The translations under genes were made by a program, and so were the position numbers. DNA of 64,000 nucleotides from positions 310,001 to 374,000 of the forward strand of contig NZ_JAUYVM010000002.1 in assembly GCF_030689305.1 (NCBI RefSeq), in the 5' to 3' direction. Source of the stretch: Vibrio penaeicida. GTDB lineage: Bacteria > Pseudomonadota > Gammaproteobacteria > Enterobacterales > Vibrionaceae. Under the pieces are notes generated by a model. It saw only the letters and a list, made by a program, of their open reading frames with translations. It ran no database searches and was not told the DNA's origin. Every line of letters starts with the position of its first letter. Within the stretch, counting starts at the first letter, position 1. Positions 1 through 8,943 of this stretch are shown one piece after another.

Positions 1-1
1 A

Positions 2-28
2 CTCGACGTCTGTGAAGGCGACACATAG
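2..28 (+). CDS. C-terminal end of upstream gene, probably scpB (partial)
   Basis: An open frame enters from the left edge and ends at a TAG eight bases before the rluB ATG, encoding LDVCEGDT. In Vibrio and E. coli the gene directly upstream of rluB is scpB (segregation and condensation protein B), so this is probably its tail. The assignment rests on gene order only, because eight residues cannot be recognised. The tight spacing suggests that rluB is cotranscribed with it. Confidence 0.35.
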   Translation, partial: LDVCEGDT

Positions 29-36
29 GTAAATAA

Positions 37-963
37 ATGAGCGAAAAGTTACAGAAAATTTTAGCGCGTGCTGGTCACGGTTCACGCCGTGAGATTGAAG
101 CGTTAATCAAAACTGGGCGTGTTAGCGTGAACGGTATCGTTGCTAAGCTTGGCGAACGCTTGGAAGATGAGAATGCAGTTGTTCGTATTGACGGACATAA
201 CGTATCTGTAAAAGCATCGGAAGAAGTGGTTTGTCGTGTACTAGCCTACTACAAACCGGAAGGTGAGCTTTGTACTCGCCACGACCCTGAAGGTCGCCGT
301 ACGGTATTTGACCGTTTGCCTAAAATTCAAGGGGCTCGCTGGGTATCAGTTGGTCGTCTTGATGCGAATACCTCTGGCTTGTTGTTGTTTACCACAGATG
401 GTGAGCTTGCAAATAGATTGATGCACCCATCTCGTCAGGTTGATCGTGAGTACCTTGTTCGTGTGTTCGGTGAAGTAACCGAAAAAATGATCCAGAACTT
501 GGTTCGTGGCGTTAAGCTTGAAGATGGCATGGCTCGTTTTGAAGATGTTGTTTACGCTGGTGGTGAAGGTATGAACCATACTTTCTACGTCGTAATCAAT
601 GAAGGTCGTAACCGTGAAGTTCGCCGTTTGTGGGAATCTCAAGGTCCGACTGTAAGCCGACTTAAGCGTGTTCGTTATGGTGATATCTTCTTAGACAAGA
701 AGTTGCCTCGTGGCGGTTGGATGGAGCTTGAACTAAAAGAAGTGAACTACTTGAGAGAGATGGTCGAGCTTCAACCAGAAAAGACTTCAATGATTGATCC
801 ACACAACTCATCTCGCAACCGTGATCGTTCACGTAGCCAGAAAATCCGACGCGCAGTTAAGCGTCACGAAGAGCGTGTGAGCAAGCCAGCAGGTAGAAGC
901 AACCAGCGACGTAAGCCTGGAAAGCCAGCGAAACCAACCAAATCGACTCGTCGCCAAGGTTAA
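37..963 (+). CDS. rluB: 23S rRNA pseudouridine(2605) synthase RluB
   Basis: RluB converts U2605 of 23S rRNA to pseudouridine in the cytoplasm. An N-terminal S4 RNA-binding domain (about residues 2-50, [18 protein letters not shown]) precedes the RsuA/RluB catalytic domain. The catalytic aspartate lies in [19 protein letters not shown] and the RsuA-family [13 protein letters not shown] motif follows. The last 60 residues or so are very basic ([17 protein letters not shown]...), a low-complexity tail typical of RluB in vibrios and probably an rRNA contact. The ATG lies just after the stop of the upstream frame, consistent with an scpB-rluB operon, and a strong terminator follows. Length (308 aa) is normal. 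RluB is preferred over RluE or RluF because of the tail and the upstream context. Confidence 0.93.
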   Translation: MSEKLQKILARAGHGSRREIEALIKTGRVSVNGIVAKLGERLEDENAVVRIDGHNVSVKASEEVVCRVLAYYKPEGELCTRHDPEGRRTVFDRLPKIQGARWVSVGRLDANTSGLLLFTTDGELANRLMHPSRQVDREYLVRVFGEVTEKMIQNLVRGVKLEDGMARFEDVVYAGGEGMNHTFYVVINEGRNREVRRLWESQGPTVSRLKRVRYGDIFLDKKLPRGGWMELELKEVNYLREMVELQPEKTSMIDPHNSSRNRDRSRSQKIRRAVKRHEERVSKPAGRSNQRRKPGKPAKPTKSTRRQG

Positions 964-990
964 CCCAAACCATACAGTTTTCTGTTCAGA

Positions 991-1021
991 GCCTCGCCAA
1001 TGTGCGAGGCTTTTGTTTTTC
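991..1021 (+). terminator. Rho-independent terminator of rluB
   Basis: A perfect 7-bp stem, GCCTCGC / GCGAGGC, with a 6-nt loop is followed directly by TTTTGTTTTT. It sits 28 nt after the rluB stop. Confidence 0.9.
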
Positions 1022-1038
1022 TAGCTTTGTTCTACTTT

Positions 1039-1200
1039 ATACCAATCGTAGTAAGTAATTGCTCATTCTAGCTTGTTAAAACACTCGATAACTGCATTAA
1101 AAAATTTGATTGTAGAATAACTACTTATCGAAATTTTTTGCCTTGTTATCAAGCGTTTTTCCTTCGCTATTTATGAACACTTACTTACTGTGATTGGTAT
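1039..1200. repeat. 162-bp palindromic (MITE-like) element
   Basis: The ends are inverted repeats of 20 bp: ATACCAATCGTAGTAAGTAA at 1039-1058 and its near-perfect complement at 1181-1200 (18 of 20 match). The interior is AT-rich and contains a further self-complementary stretch (AAAAAATTT ... AAATTTTTT). There is no room for a transposase. ATACCAAT-ended palindromes of this kind are dispersed in Vibrio genomes. The right end overlaps the last codons of the GntR gene on the minus strand and supplies its stop codon. It may also fold in the transcript and act as that operon's 3' end. Confidence 0.7.
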
Positions 1201-1891
1201 TAGTGCCCGTTGCTTGCTTGAGATCACTTAAAGCATTCTCCAGCAGAGACGACATTAAATCACTTGCCAGTTGCCCATTGCCTGCCACAATCGCGTCGTA
1301 GACTTTTTTATGTTCTTCTACCCAAGATTCGTCATCCAGATCTTTCTGAGCAAGTCGGAATGTATGCTGTAAAACCACGGATATCATGTCACCAAGAGAG
1401 CGATAAAATCGGTTTCCCGTCGCATCTAGAATGGCACAATGAAAGGCTAAGTCATGTCGGACTCTGTCTTCTTCGTCCAAGTACAAAGTCATGCCTTGTA
1501 ATGTACGACGCATCGCAATATCGTCGTCTTTTGAAAATCGGCTTGCAGCTAGGTAAGCGGCTCTTGGTTCAAATGCCAATCTCAAATCGTAGAGTTCAAC
1601 AATTAAATCACTATTTAAAGAGCTTTTTACCACCCAAGAGAGAACTTCACTGTCGAGCATGTGCCATTCTGAAGTGGGGCGAACTCTTAAACCCAAGCGC
1701 GGCACAGATTCCACCATTCCTTTGCCATTCAGTACTTTAATGGCTTCTCTGACAGCAGTTCTTGATACACTGAATTCTTCAATAAGGTCTTGCTCATTTC
1801 CAAACATTACCCCTGGAGGGTAACGACCACTAACAACACGCTGCCCAATTTCTGTGGCTACGTGTTCATGTAAAAACTGCTTCTTGGTCAA
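1181..1891 (-). CDS. GntR family (FadR subfamily, FCD domain) transcriptional regulator
   Basis: This 236-aa protein has a winged helix at about residues 10-75 (EQDLIEEFSVSRTAVREAIKVLNGKGMVESVPRLGLRV) and an all-helical FCD effector domain at about 95-225 (DLRLAFEPRAAYLAA, HCAILDATGNRFYRSL). The family typically represses sugar-acid catabolic operons and releases DNA on binding an organic acid. It is the last gene of the leftward uptake/oxidation operon, 11 nt after the SDR gene, so it probably regulates that operon, including itself. The perfect inverted repeat at 10401-10430 is the best operator candidate (inference). The C-terminal residues TNTNHSK and the stop come from the palindromic repeat at 1039-1200, so the native tail has been replaced. 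Confidence 0.88.
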   Translation of the reverse strand: MTKKQFLHEHVATEIGQRVVSGRYPPGVMFGNEQDLIEEFSVSRTAVREAIKVLNGKGMVESVPRLGLRVRPTSEWHMLDSEVLSWVVKSSLNSDLIVELYDLRLAFEPRAAYLAASRFSKDDDIAMRRTLQGMTLYLDEEDRVRHDLAFHCAILDATGNRFYRSLGDMISVVLQHTFRLAQKDLDDESWVEEHKKVYDAIVAGNGQLASDLMSSLLENALSDLKQATGTNTNHSK

Positions 1892-1902
1892 TTTTTTTCA
1901 TC

Positions 1903-2646
1903 CTAAGTTCGCCCGCCATCAATCACCAGAGATTGCCCTGTGACCATTGATGAGGTGGTTGATGCCAAAAACAATGCCGCATTGGCAATGTCTCGCGGCT
2001 TTACCATTTCTTTAATGCATTGGTTCTTCAGCCACTCTGCTTCCAATTCTTTGGTTAACCAGAGCTGCTTCTGTTTTTCGGTCGCAACCCAGCCTAGGGT
2101 TAGGGTATTGACCCGAATGTTCGATTCCCCCAGTTCGCGCGCTAGGGATTTCGTCAAACCGTGGATCGCCGCCTTGGCAGTGGAATAGGCAGGGTAACCC
2201 GAAATCCCTAGCAAATGGCTGATTGATGACAGGTTAATAATACTGCCTCCGGCTATTTTCATTCTCTCTTGCACATGTTGTGCACTGTAGAAGTATGATC
2301 GAAGGTTCACATTCATTAGGTTGTCCCAATCGGAGACGGTCAAATCAGCTAAAGAATGTCGTTGATCATTGGCAGCATTGTTGATGAGGACATCTACGGG
2401 ACCAAACGCGGTTTCCAATTCGGATATTGCTCGTTGCATTGCGGATACATCGCGAATATCGACAGAAATAAACCGACCATTTTTAAGCTCATGTTGCAGT
2501 GTTTTACCCGCATCAGCATCAATATCTAAATAGCTGACGTTGCAGTTTTGCTGATCAAAAGCCAATGACAATGCGCGTCCTATCCCTGTTGCACCACCGG
2601 TGACCAAAACATGCTTGCCTTGTAAATCAGGGTATTTAACCGTCAT
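1903..2646 (-). CDS. SDR family sugar dehydrogenase, close to XylB-type D-xylose dehydrogenase
   Basis: This classical 247-aa short-chain dehydrogenase has the cofactor motif TGGATGIG (residues 16-23), NNAA (89-92) and the catalytic triad Ser141, Tyr154 and Lys158 (YSTAK). Many blocks (YPDLQGKHVLVTGG, NDQRHSLADLT, SISHLLG, IRVNTLTLGWVATEKQ, IDGG) resemble Caulobacter NAD-dependent xylose dehydrogenase XylB as I recall it. It would oxidise an aldose to an aldonolactone, upstream of the dehydratase in the same operon. The ATG overlaps the GMC oxidoreductase stop by 4 nt (ATGA), so translation is probably coupled. The exact sugar cannot be read from the sequence; L-arabinose, D-xylose and D-galactose are all possible. 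Confidence 0.85.
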   Translation of the reverse strand: MTVKYPDLQGKHVLVTGGATGIGRALSLAFDQQNCNVSYLDIDADAGKTLQHELKNGRFISVDIRDVSAMQRAISELETAFGPVDVLINNAANDQRHSLADLTVSDWDNLMNVNLRSYFYSAQHVQERMKIAGGSIINLSSISHLLGISGYPAYSTAKAAIHGLTKSLARELGESNIRVNTLTLGWVATEKQKQLWLTKELEAEWLKNQCIKEMVKPRDIANAALFLASTTSSMVTGQSLVIDGGRT

Positions 2647-4253
2647 GATGAACTCCTTGCTGAGCCACCCATCATCCGATCAATTGCGTAATCCGCTATC
2701 ATCATGGCAGGTGCATTGGTATTGGCGCTAATGATTATTGGCATAATTGATGCGTCGATCACTCGTAAGCCTTTTATACCGAACACACGAAGGTAGCTAT
2801 CGACGACGGCCATCTCATCGGTTGCTACTCCCATTTTGCAGGTGCCCACTGGGTGATAGTTCGTTTTAACGGTACGTTTGCAGTGCGCCATAATGTCTTC
2901 ATCCGACACGCATGATGGACCGGGGAAAATTTCTTCTTTTACTGCGTCACAAAGAGGTGGTTTTTTTAACAACTCCCGTGAATATTTAAAGCCAGCGACT
3001 TGCAACGCCATATCGTCTGGGTGCTTAAGATAGTTGGAATTAACGATAGGTTTGTCTTCGGATCGGTTGGAAGCCAGTTGAACGCTACCACGGGATTTGG
3101 GTTGAATGACACAGGCATTAAACGTGGCACCGTGGGTGGGCTCTACATCCATCACATCTCGGTCTAAGTACACGGTTGGGACACAGTAATGCTGAATGGT
3201 TGGCCTCGCATTTGGATCGATGGGGTTGATGAATGAACAAGTCTCACAGCCGTTGCTTGCGACAGGACCATTACCAAGTAGCAAAAACTGAAGACCATTT
3301 TTGAGCATTCTTAACCCTTTGTCTTCACCGAAATACCCCAGCTTTTCTTTGGTAGAAACAACGATCGGAACTTCATGGTGATCTTGCAGGTTTTGCCCAA
3401 CGCCTGGGAGATCGTGTACTACATCAATGTCGTGTTCAGCTAGGTGTTTTTTGTCACCCACCCCTGAGAGCATCAATAGCTGTGGCGTCACTATCGCGCC
3501 TGCAGCCAACAGCACCTCTTTCTGGGCTTTTACTGTGTAGGTTTGCCCTTTATGTTGATACTCCACACCAATTGCCGTCTTATCTAAAAAAAGAACTCGG
3601 CTTACCTTAGCACCCAACTTCAATTCAAATATTTCCTCATGTTTGATGTCAGAAAGGAAAGCTTTTGAAGCGGAGCAACGCCGGCCTTTGTATGTTGTGG
3701 TTTGCATGAGACCTGTACCAAATTGTTCACCTCGATTGAAATCGAGCGTTAGAGGAACATCCATGGCTTGCATGGTTTGCAAGTACAAAAAGCTCATGTC
3801 ACATACTTGGACGGGATCCGATACTTTCAAGGGACCATCAATACCATGAAGTTCGTTGTTCAGGCGCTGGTTTCCTTCTTGTTGGATGTAATAAGGAAGA
3901 ACATCTTGGTAGCTCCAGCCGTCACCTTCAACAGCCTGATGCCAATTTTGATAATCCTCTTCGCACCCCCGCATGTAAACCATGGCATTCACTGTGCTGC
4001 CTCCACCAAGTACGTTACCTTGTGGAATATCATGCACGCGCTGGTTAAGCTGATCTTGGGGTTTAGTATGATGAAAAGTGAGGTACTTTGAGCCTGATAA
4101 CATTTTTATAAATCCGGCAGGCATGCTAAAAAGCGGGTGAAGATCCGGGTAGCCCGCTTCGAGCATCAATACACTTGCACCGTACTTTTTTACCAGACGA
4201 TTCGCCGCAACGCACGCTGAACTGCCACCGCCTACAATAATGTAATCCGTCAC
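2643..4253 (-). CDS. GMC family FAD-dependent oxidoreductase (choline/alcohol dehydrogenase-like)
   Basis: A 536-aa glucose-methanol-choline oxidoreductase. The N-terminal FAD motif is DYIIVGGGSSACVAANRL, the GMC signature is GNVLGGGSTVNAMVYMRG, and the C-terminal active-site blocks are YHPVGTCKMG (catalytic His) and NTNAPAMMIADYA. The start is taken at GTG 4253, because GGAGAAA sits a few bases upstream, just after the dehydratase stop, and the FAD motif then begins at residue 7. Earlier ATGs would run about 170 nt into the dehydratase gene. GMC enzymes oxidise alcohols or sugars with FAD. Here it probably oxidises a polyol, sugar or sugar acid belonging to the same pathway, but the substrate is unknown. 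No signal peptide is seen, so it is cytoplasmic. Confidence 0.87.
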   Translation of the reverse strand: MTDYIIVGGGSSACVAANRLVKKYGASVLMLEAGYPDLHPLFSMPAGFIKMLSGSKYLTFHHTKPQDQLNQRVHDIPQGNVLGGGSTVNAMVYMRGCEEDYQNWHQAVEGDGWSYQDVLPYYIQQEGNQRLNNELHGIDGPLKVSDPVQVCDMSFLYLQTMQAMDVPLTLDFNRGEQFGTGLMQTTTYKGRRCSASKAFLSDIKHEEIFELKLGAKVSRVLFLDKTAIGVEYQHKGQTYTVKAQKEVLLAAGAIVTPQLLMLSGVGDKKHLAEHDIDVVHDLPGVGQNLQDHHEVPIVVSTKEKLGYFGEDKGLRMLKNGLQFLLLGNGPVASNGCETCSFINPIDPNARPTIQHYCVPTVYLDRDVMDVEPTHGATFNACVIQPKSRGSVQLASNRSEDKPIVNSNYLKHPDDMALQVAGFKYSRELLKKPPLCDAVKEEIFPGPSCVSDEDIMAHCKRTVKTNYHPVGTCKMGVATDEMAVVDSYLRVFGIKGLRVIDASIMPIIISANTNAPAMMIADYAIDRMMGGSARSSS

Positions 4254-4263
4254 GCTTTTTCTC

Positions 4264-5976
4264 CTAATGACTTTCGCGTGGTACGCCTGCACCACGACAT
4301 CCCAATAAGAAATCCAAATCTGCACCTTGGTCGGCTTGCAAAACATGGTCGATATACAATTTTTGATAGCCGCTGGTGATTGGGCTAGGCGCGATAACCT
4401 GACGTTCTCGACGCTTTTGTAGTTCATCGTCTGCCACCTCTAAGTGCAGTTTGCGTTGGTCTAAGTTCAGTTCGATGACATCTCCATCTTCCACTAACCC
4501 GATAGCGCCACCTGCCGCGGATTCTGGGGCAACATGCAGCACCACAGTGCCAAACGCCGTACCACTCATTCTGGCATCCGAAATCCGGACCATGTCACGC
4601 ACGCCTTGCTCCAACAGTTTTTTTGGCAAAGGCAGATTGCCCACTTCGGCCATTCCGGGGTAGCCTTTTGGCCCTGCCCCTTTTAGTACCAGAACGGAGT
4701 CTTTATCGATATCGAGCTCAGGAGAGTCAATTCGCGCTTTGAAATCTTCAATACTAGAAAAGGTGACAGCTTTGCCGCGGTGATTCATTAATTCAGGGGT
4801 GGCGGCTGACGGCTTTAACACAGCACCTTGAGGGGCGAGGTTGCCTTTTAAAATGGCAATGCCACCTTGTTTAACTAGCGGGTTATTCAATGGGCGAATC
4901 ACTTCATCGTTGTAGCATTGCGCCGATCCAATATTGTGTTTCAATGAGTCGCCCGTTACAGTCATAACATCTAAATTTAATGACGTATCAATACGTTTCA
5001 TCACCGCAGGGACACCCCCGGCGTAGCAAAATTCTTCCATCAGAAAACGGCCACTGGGCAAGCAGTCGACAAGGGTAGGGATCTCACGTCCATATTCGTC
5101 CCAATCTTGCAAAGTTAGCGAAACCTCTGCACGCCCAGCAATTGCGAGGAGATGCACAACGGCATTGGTGGACCCGCCAATGGCTCCATTGACTCGAATG
5201 GCGTTTAAGAAAGCGTCTCGGACTAATACCTGATTTAGGCATAAATCTTCTTCGACCATATCGACAATGCGCCTACCTGATAACCTCGCAATTCGGGCTC
5301 TATTCGCATCAACAGCAGGATAAGTGGCGTTGTAAGGCAAGGTGACGCCAAGGGATTCAGCCATAACGGCCATAGTTGACGCGGTGCCTACCGTATTACA
5401 ATGACCAGCAGAGCGAGACATGGCAGACTCGGCGTCCATAAAGGTTTTAACGTCGATTTTTCCTGCTCTAACATCTTCTGAGAATCGCCATACATCCGTG
5501 CCTGAACCAAGCGTTTCCCCGCGAAATCGCCCATTTAGCATTGGACCGCCAGAGACAAGAATAGTCGGTAAATTGGCGCTGGCTGCACCCATTAGTAACG
5601 CCGGAGTGGTTTTGTCGCAGCCTGCCATGAGCACCACACCGTCTATCGGGTTACCACGGATGGATTCTTCTACATCCATGGAAGCAAGGTTGCGAAACAG
5701 CATGGCAGTTGGGCGCAGGTTCGATTCTCCGCATGAAAATACAGGAAACTCCAATGGATAACCGCCGGCTTCGAGCACACCATTTTTCACTTCCTGAACC
5801 AGCTCTCTAAAATGCGCATTGCATGGAGTGAGTTCAGAAAAAGTATTGCAGATACCGATGACAGGTCGACCATCAAACATGTCGTCTGGCGCGCCTCGGT
5901 TTTTCATCCAACTTCGATGAATGAATCCGTCTTTGTCCATTGGGCTGAACCAAGCTTGAGATCGCCTCTTTTTCAT
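4264..5976 (-). CDS. IlvD/Edd family aldonate dehydratase (L-arabinonate dehydratase-like)
   Basis: This 570-aa Fe-S dehydratase carries the three family cysteine motifs: ICNTFSELTPCN, AGCDKTTPALLMGAAS and SAGHCNTVGTASTMAVMAESLG. The start RRSQAWFSPMDKDGFIHRSWMKN and the block ESNLRPTAMLFRNLASMDVEE match the sugar-acid branch (L-arabinonate/D-xylonate/D-galactonate dehydratases) rather than IlvD or Edd proper. It would remove water from an aldonate to give a 2-keto-3-deoxy sugar acid. The ATG overlaps the ABC ATPase stop (ATGA). No aldolase or KDG kinase is encoded nearby, so the keto-deoxy product must be handled by genes elsewhere. Confidence 0.88.
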   Translation of the reverse strand: MKKRRSQAWFSPMDKDGFIHRSWMKNRGAPDDMFDGRPVIGICNTFSELTPCNAHFRELVQEVKNGVLEAGGYPLEFPVFSCGESNLRPTAMLFRNLASMDVEESIRGNPIDGVVLMAGCDKTTPALLMGAASANLPTILVSGGPMLNGRFRGETLGSGTDVWRFSEDVRAGKIDVKTFMDAESAMSRSAGHCNTVGTASTMAVMAESLGVTLPYNATYPAVDANRARIARLSGRRIVDMVEEDLCLNQVLVRDAFLNAIRVNGAIGGSTNAVVHLLAIAGRAEVSLTLQDWDEYGREIPTLVDCLPSGRFLMEEFCYAGGVPAVMKRIDTSLNLDVMTVTGDSLKHNIGSAQCYNDEVIRPLNNPLVKQGGIAILKGNLAPQGAVLKPSAATPELMNHRGKAVTFSSIEDFKARIDSPELDIDKDSVLVLKGAGPKGYPGMAEVGNLPLPKKLLEQGVRDMVRISDARMSGTAFGTVVLHVAPESAAGGAIGLVEDGDVIELNLDQRKLHLEVADDELQKRRERQVIAPSPITSGYQKLYIDHVLQADQGADLDFLLGCRGAGVPRESH

Positions 5977-7058
5977 GTTTCTGCCCCCAAGCTACTGGCG
6001 TTTGACATGCTACGCAGACGTAACCCAGTTTGGTCATCGAAGTAGAGAATACGTTCTGGATTGACCTGAATATGAATGTCTGCATCCAGCTCTGGGCGGA
6101 AATGTTTGTCGGCTTTTAAGGTGATAGATTGACCATCAACTTTACATACCACTAGCGTGGAATCTCCGGTAGGTTCAACGGCATAAACTTTTCCAGTTAG
6201 GTGGGAGGGTTGGTTTGATAGGGTGCAATCTTCCGGTCTTATGCCTAACACAACGGTGTCGTTATCTTCTATACCTTGTGCTGGCAGGTTTCCTGCATTT
6301 GTTTGGAAAGATTGGTTTTGAATCTGACCTTGGATCTTGTTCATGGAAGGGGAGCCTAAAAAACCGGCTACAAACAGGTTGGCAGGGTCATCGTAGACTT
6401 CGTCTGGTGTGCCGATTTGTTGAATTTCGCCAGAAGACATAATGACCACTCTGTCCGCCAAGGTCATGGCTTCGATTTGGTCGTGGGTTACATAGATCAT
6501 GGTGACGGCCATTTCACGTTGCAGCCGCTTGATTTCGGCTCGCATATCAACTCTTAGTCTTGCATCTAAGTTAGACAAAGGCTCGTCCATCAAAAATACC
6601 GACGGATTGCGAACAATGGCTCGGGCAAGCGCAACTCGCTGACGTTGACCTCCCGATAAGGCTTTAGGCTTGCGGTCTAGGTAATCCAGCAATCCCACTT
6701 TTTCTGCGGCGTAAAGAGACTTTTGATAGCGAGTCGATTTGTCTACGCCGGCGATCTTATGCGGATATGCAATATTATCTCTTACGGTCATGTGGGGATA
6801 AAGTGCGTAATTTTGAAACACCATCGCGATGTTTCTGTCTCGAGGTAGACGGTCGGTCATGTCGGTATCGTCAAATCGAATTTCACCCGACGTTGGCGTC
6901 TCTAGACCGGCGATCATCCGCATTGTTGTCGTTTTACCGCACCCCGAAGGACCAAGAAGAACAATGAACTCCCCATCCGCAATATCTAAGTCAAACTGAT
7001 TGACGGCTTTGATTCCGGACCACTCTTTTTTGACCGCATTTAGTGAAACTTGTGTCAT
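5973..7058 (-). CDS. Sugar ABC transporter ATP-binding protein (MalK/UgpC type, CUT1)
   Basis: This 361-aa ATPase has Walker A GPSGCGKTT, Q-loop FQNYALYPHMTV, signature LSGGQRQRVALARAIVR, Walker B VFLMDEPLSNLD and the H-loop in YVTHDQIEA. A C-terminal TOBE/OB region (about 240-350, containing GIRPEDC) is typical of MalK-like subunits of carbohydrate importers. It follows the second permease by 17 nt and overlaps the dehydratase start. It powers import through the two permeases encoded upstream. The fusion of uptake and catabolic genes in one operon indicates that the substrate is the sugar or sugar acid degraded by the downstream enzymes. Confidence 0.93.
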   Translation of the reverse strand: MTQVSLNAVKKEWSGIKAVNQFDLDIADGEFIVLLGPSGCGKTTTMRMIAGLETPTSGEIRFDDTDMTDRLPRDRNIAMVFQNYALYPHMTVRDNIAYPHKIAGVDKSTRYQKSLYAAEKVGLLDYLDRKPKALSGGQRQRVALARAIVRNPSVFLMDEPLSNLDARLRVDMRAEIKRLQREMAVTMIYVTHDQIEAMTLADRVVIMSSGEIQQIGTPDEVYDDPANLFVAGFLGSPSMNKIQGQIQNQSFQTNAGNLPAQGIEDNDTVVLGIRPEDCTLSNQPSHLTGKVYAVEPTGDSTLVVCKVDGQSITLKADKHFRPELDADIHIQVNPERILYFDDQTGLRLRSMSNASSLGAET

Positions 7059-7075
7059 CGGTTACTCCTAAAACA

Positions 7076-7930
7076 CTAACGATATGATCCCATCGTCAAG
7101 CCTCTTAGAAGGTGACGTTGGAAAATAACAATAAAAACAATAATTGGAACGATCATCAGCGCTGCGGAAGCGGACAACTCTGCCCAGCGGATGGTTTGAT
7201 ACCCAATGAACCCGTATAAACCAATTGGCACGGTTCTGACTTCGCTGTCGCCGAGCACGAGTGCAAATAGAAATTCGTTCCATGACAGCAAGAAAATCAA
7301 GATCCCAACAGAAGCGAGTCCCGGAAGGGCAAGGGGTAAGGTGATGCGAAAAAACGCACTGAAATAGGTGTCGCCATCTAGGTAGGCGGCTTCCTCAAGT
7401 TCCACCGGTAACTCAGAGAAAAACCCACGAAGTAGCCATACGACGATAGCCAAGTTGAGCACGACGTGAGCAATGATCAAACCAATATGCGTATCCAAAA
7501 GTCCGAGTTGAAAAAACAAGACGAAGAAAGGTATAAGCATGGCCACGGGAGGCGTCATCCTAGTGCTCAGAATCCAAAAACCAAAATCCCCACGTCCTTT
7601 GAAATGGAAACGAGCAAGGATGTAAGCCGTTGGTGCACCAATAAGCAAGCTCAGTAAGGTTGAACCCGCCGCGACGATGGCGCTGTCGATGAAGAAATCC
7701 AATATGGCTGGATTTGATAGTACTTTTTCAAAATTTTGCAGTGTGGCTTCAAACCAAAAGCTCGGCGGACGAGACATGGCTTGGATAGGGGTTTTCAACG
7801 ACGTTAAAAAGATCCAATACAGTGGAAACAAGCACCAAATCGCAAATAAATACAGCAAGATACGACGCGCCCATATGGAACCAAAAAGGCGAACAATCAA
7901 GATGCTGGGAGTGAATTTACGTCCGTTCAT
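7076..7930 (-). CDS. Sugar ABC transporter permease (MalG-like)
   Basis: A 284-aa inner-membrane protein with about six transmembrane segments. The binding-protein-dependent transport motif EEAAYLDGDTYFSAFFRITLPLALPGL (EAA loop) contacts the ATPase. The N-terminal block LYLFAIWCLFPLYWIFLTSLK is characteristic of the MalG half of CUT1 importers. The start overlaps the stop of the first permease by 4 nt (ATGA), so the two membrane subunits are probably made in equal amounts. Confidence 0.92.
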   Translation of the reverse strand: MNGRKFTPSILIVRLFGSIWARRILLYLFAIWCLFPLYWIFLTSLKTPIQAMSRPPSFWFEATLQNFEKVLSNPAILDFFIDSAIVAAGSTLLSLLIGAPTAYILARFHFKGRGDFGFWILSTRMTPPVAMLIPFFVLFFQLGLLDTHIGLIIAHVVLNLAIVVWLLRGFFSELPVELEEAAYLDGDTYFSAFFRITLPLALPGLASVGILIFLLSWNEFLFALVLGDSEVRTVPIGLYGFIGYQTIRWAELSASAALMIVPIIVFIVIFQRHLLRGLTMGSYR

Positions 7931-8874
7931 GTTGCGCTCCCTGTTTTCAAGTCGAATAATCCAAGCTTTCTAAGAAAAACCTGACTGACGATTAAGGTAA
8001 AGAGCAGCATGACAATCGCGATGGCAGACGCATACCCCATTTCAAGAAATTCGATGCCTTGCTTATACGCCAAAATATTTAATGTACGAGTGGTGATCCC
8101 GGGGCCGCCTCCGGTCAAAACAAAGATTATGTCGAAGGTTTTGAAGGCGTCGATCACTCGAAACAGCAAGGCGAGTGCTATGTATGGTTTCAATTGTGGC
8201 AGTGTGACATAAAAGAACGTTTGCCAGCCATTTGCGCCGTCGACTTCGCTTGCCTCTTCGGGCTCGGAGGGCAGTGAGGCTAATCCTCCCGCGGTGATCA
8301 ACAAGATGAAGGGCGTCCACTGCCATGTATCCACCAAGATAAGAGAAAGTAGCGCCGACTCAGGTGCTGCTGTCCATGCGCTGGGTTCCAACCCAATCGA
8401 TGTGAGCATATAGTTAAATACACCTAAGGATGGGTTGAACATCAACCGAAAGGTGAACGTGGCGGCAACGGGTGTAATTGCAATGGGAAGTAAAAAAAGC
8501 AGCCGAAGCCAAGATGCTTGCTTGGACTCATGGTGCAAAAGGGCGGCCATGCCTACACCTAAGACCGTTTGTAACGTGACCGCCACCATGGTGAAAACCA
8601 ACGTCACTTTGGTGGCGGACCAGAACTCATCGGATTGAAACAATTTGCTGTAGTTTCCAAACCCAATAAAGCTCTTTTCACCGGCGTTCAGTAACGAGTA
8701 GTCGGTAAAAGATAAGTACAAACTGAGTAAGAATGGAAACAACGTTGTTAAAAGTAGAACCGCGGTAGCGGGCAGAAGCATCGCCAAAATAAAATTTCTA
8801 CGGTGCCTCTTAGCCGATCGCAGTGCTTTAGGGGGCTTGGTGACTGCCATATCCTTTGACAACATTGCCTTCAT
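7927..8874 (-). CDS. Sugar ABC transporter permease (MalF-like)
   Basis: A 315-aa inner-membrane permease with six predicted transmembrane segments and the EAA loop EEASEVDGANGWQTFFYVTLPQLKPYI. The start is taken at ATG 8874 (MKAMLSKDMAV), because AAGGAAGG lies just upstream on the minus strand. An in-frame ATG 13 codons earlier has no ribosome site. It is the MalF-type partner of the following permease. Confidence 0.92.
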   Translation of the reverse strand: MKAMLSKDMAVTKPPKALRSAKRHRRNFILAMLLPATAVLLLTTLFPFLLSLYLSFTDYSLLNAGEKSFIGFGNYSKLFQSDEFWSATKVTLVFTMVAVTLQTVLGVGMAALLHHESKQASWLRLLFLLPIAITPVAATFTFRLMFNPSLGVFNYMLTSIGLEPSAWTAAPESALLSLILVDTWQWTPFILLITAGGLASLPSEPEEASEVDGANGWQTFFYVTLPQLKPYIALALLFRVIDAFKTFDIIFVLTGGGPGITTRTLNILAYKQGIEFLEMGYASAIAIVMLLFTLIVSQVFLRKLGLFDLKTGSAT

Positions 8875-8943
8875 TTCCGTACCTTCCTTATCCAACTTTA
8901 TGTGTGGTTTCATCGCTATAGAGGCGAACTCGTACTTCGCGGC

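Noticed and set aside
4254..4427. Longer N-terminus of the GMC oxidoreductase
   Set aside because: It would run 164 nt into the dehydratase gene and put about 58 unrelated residues before the FAD motif. GTG 4253 with GGAGAAA fits better.
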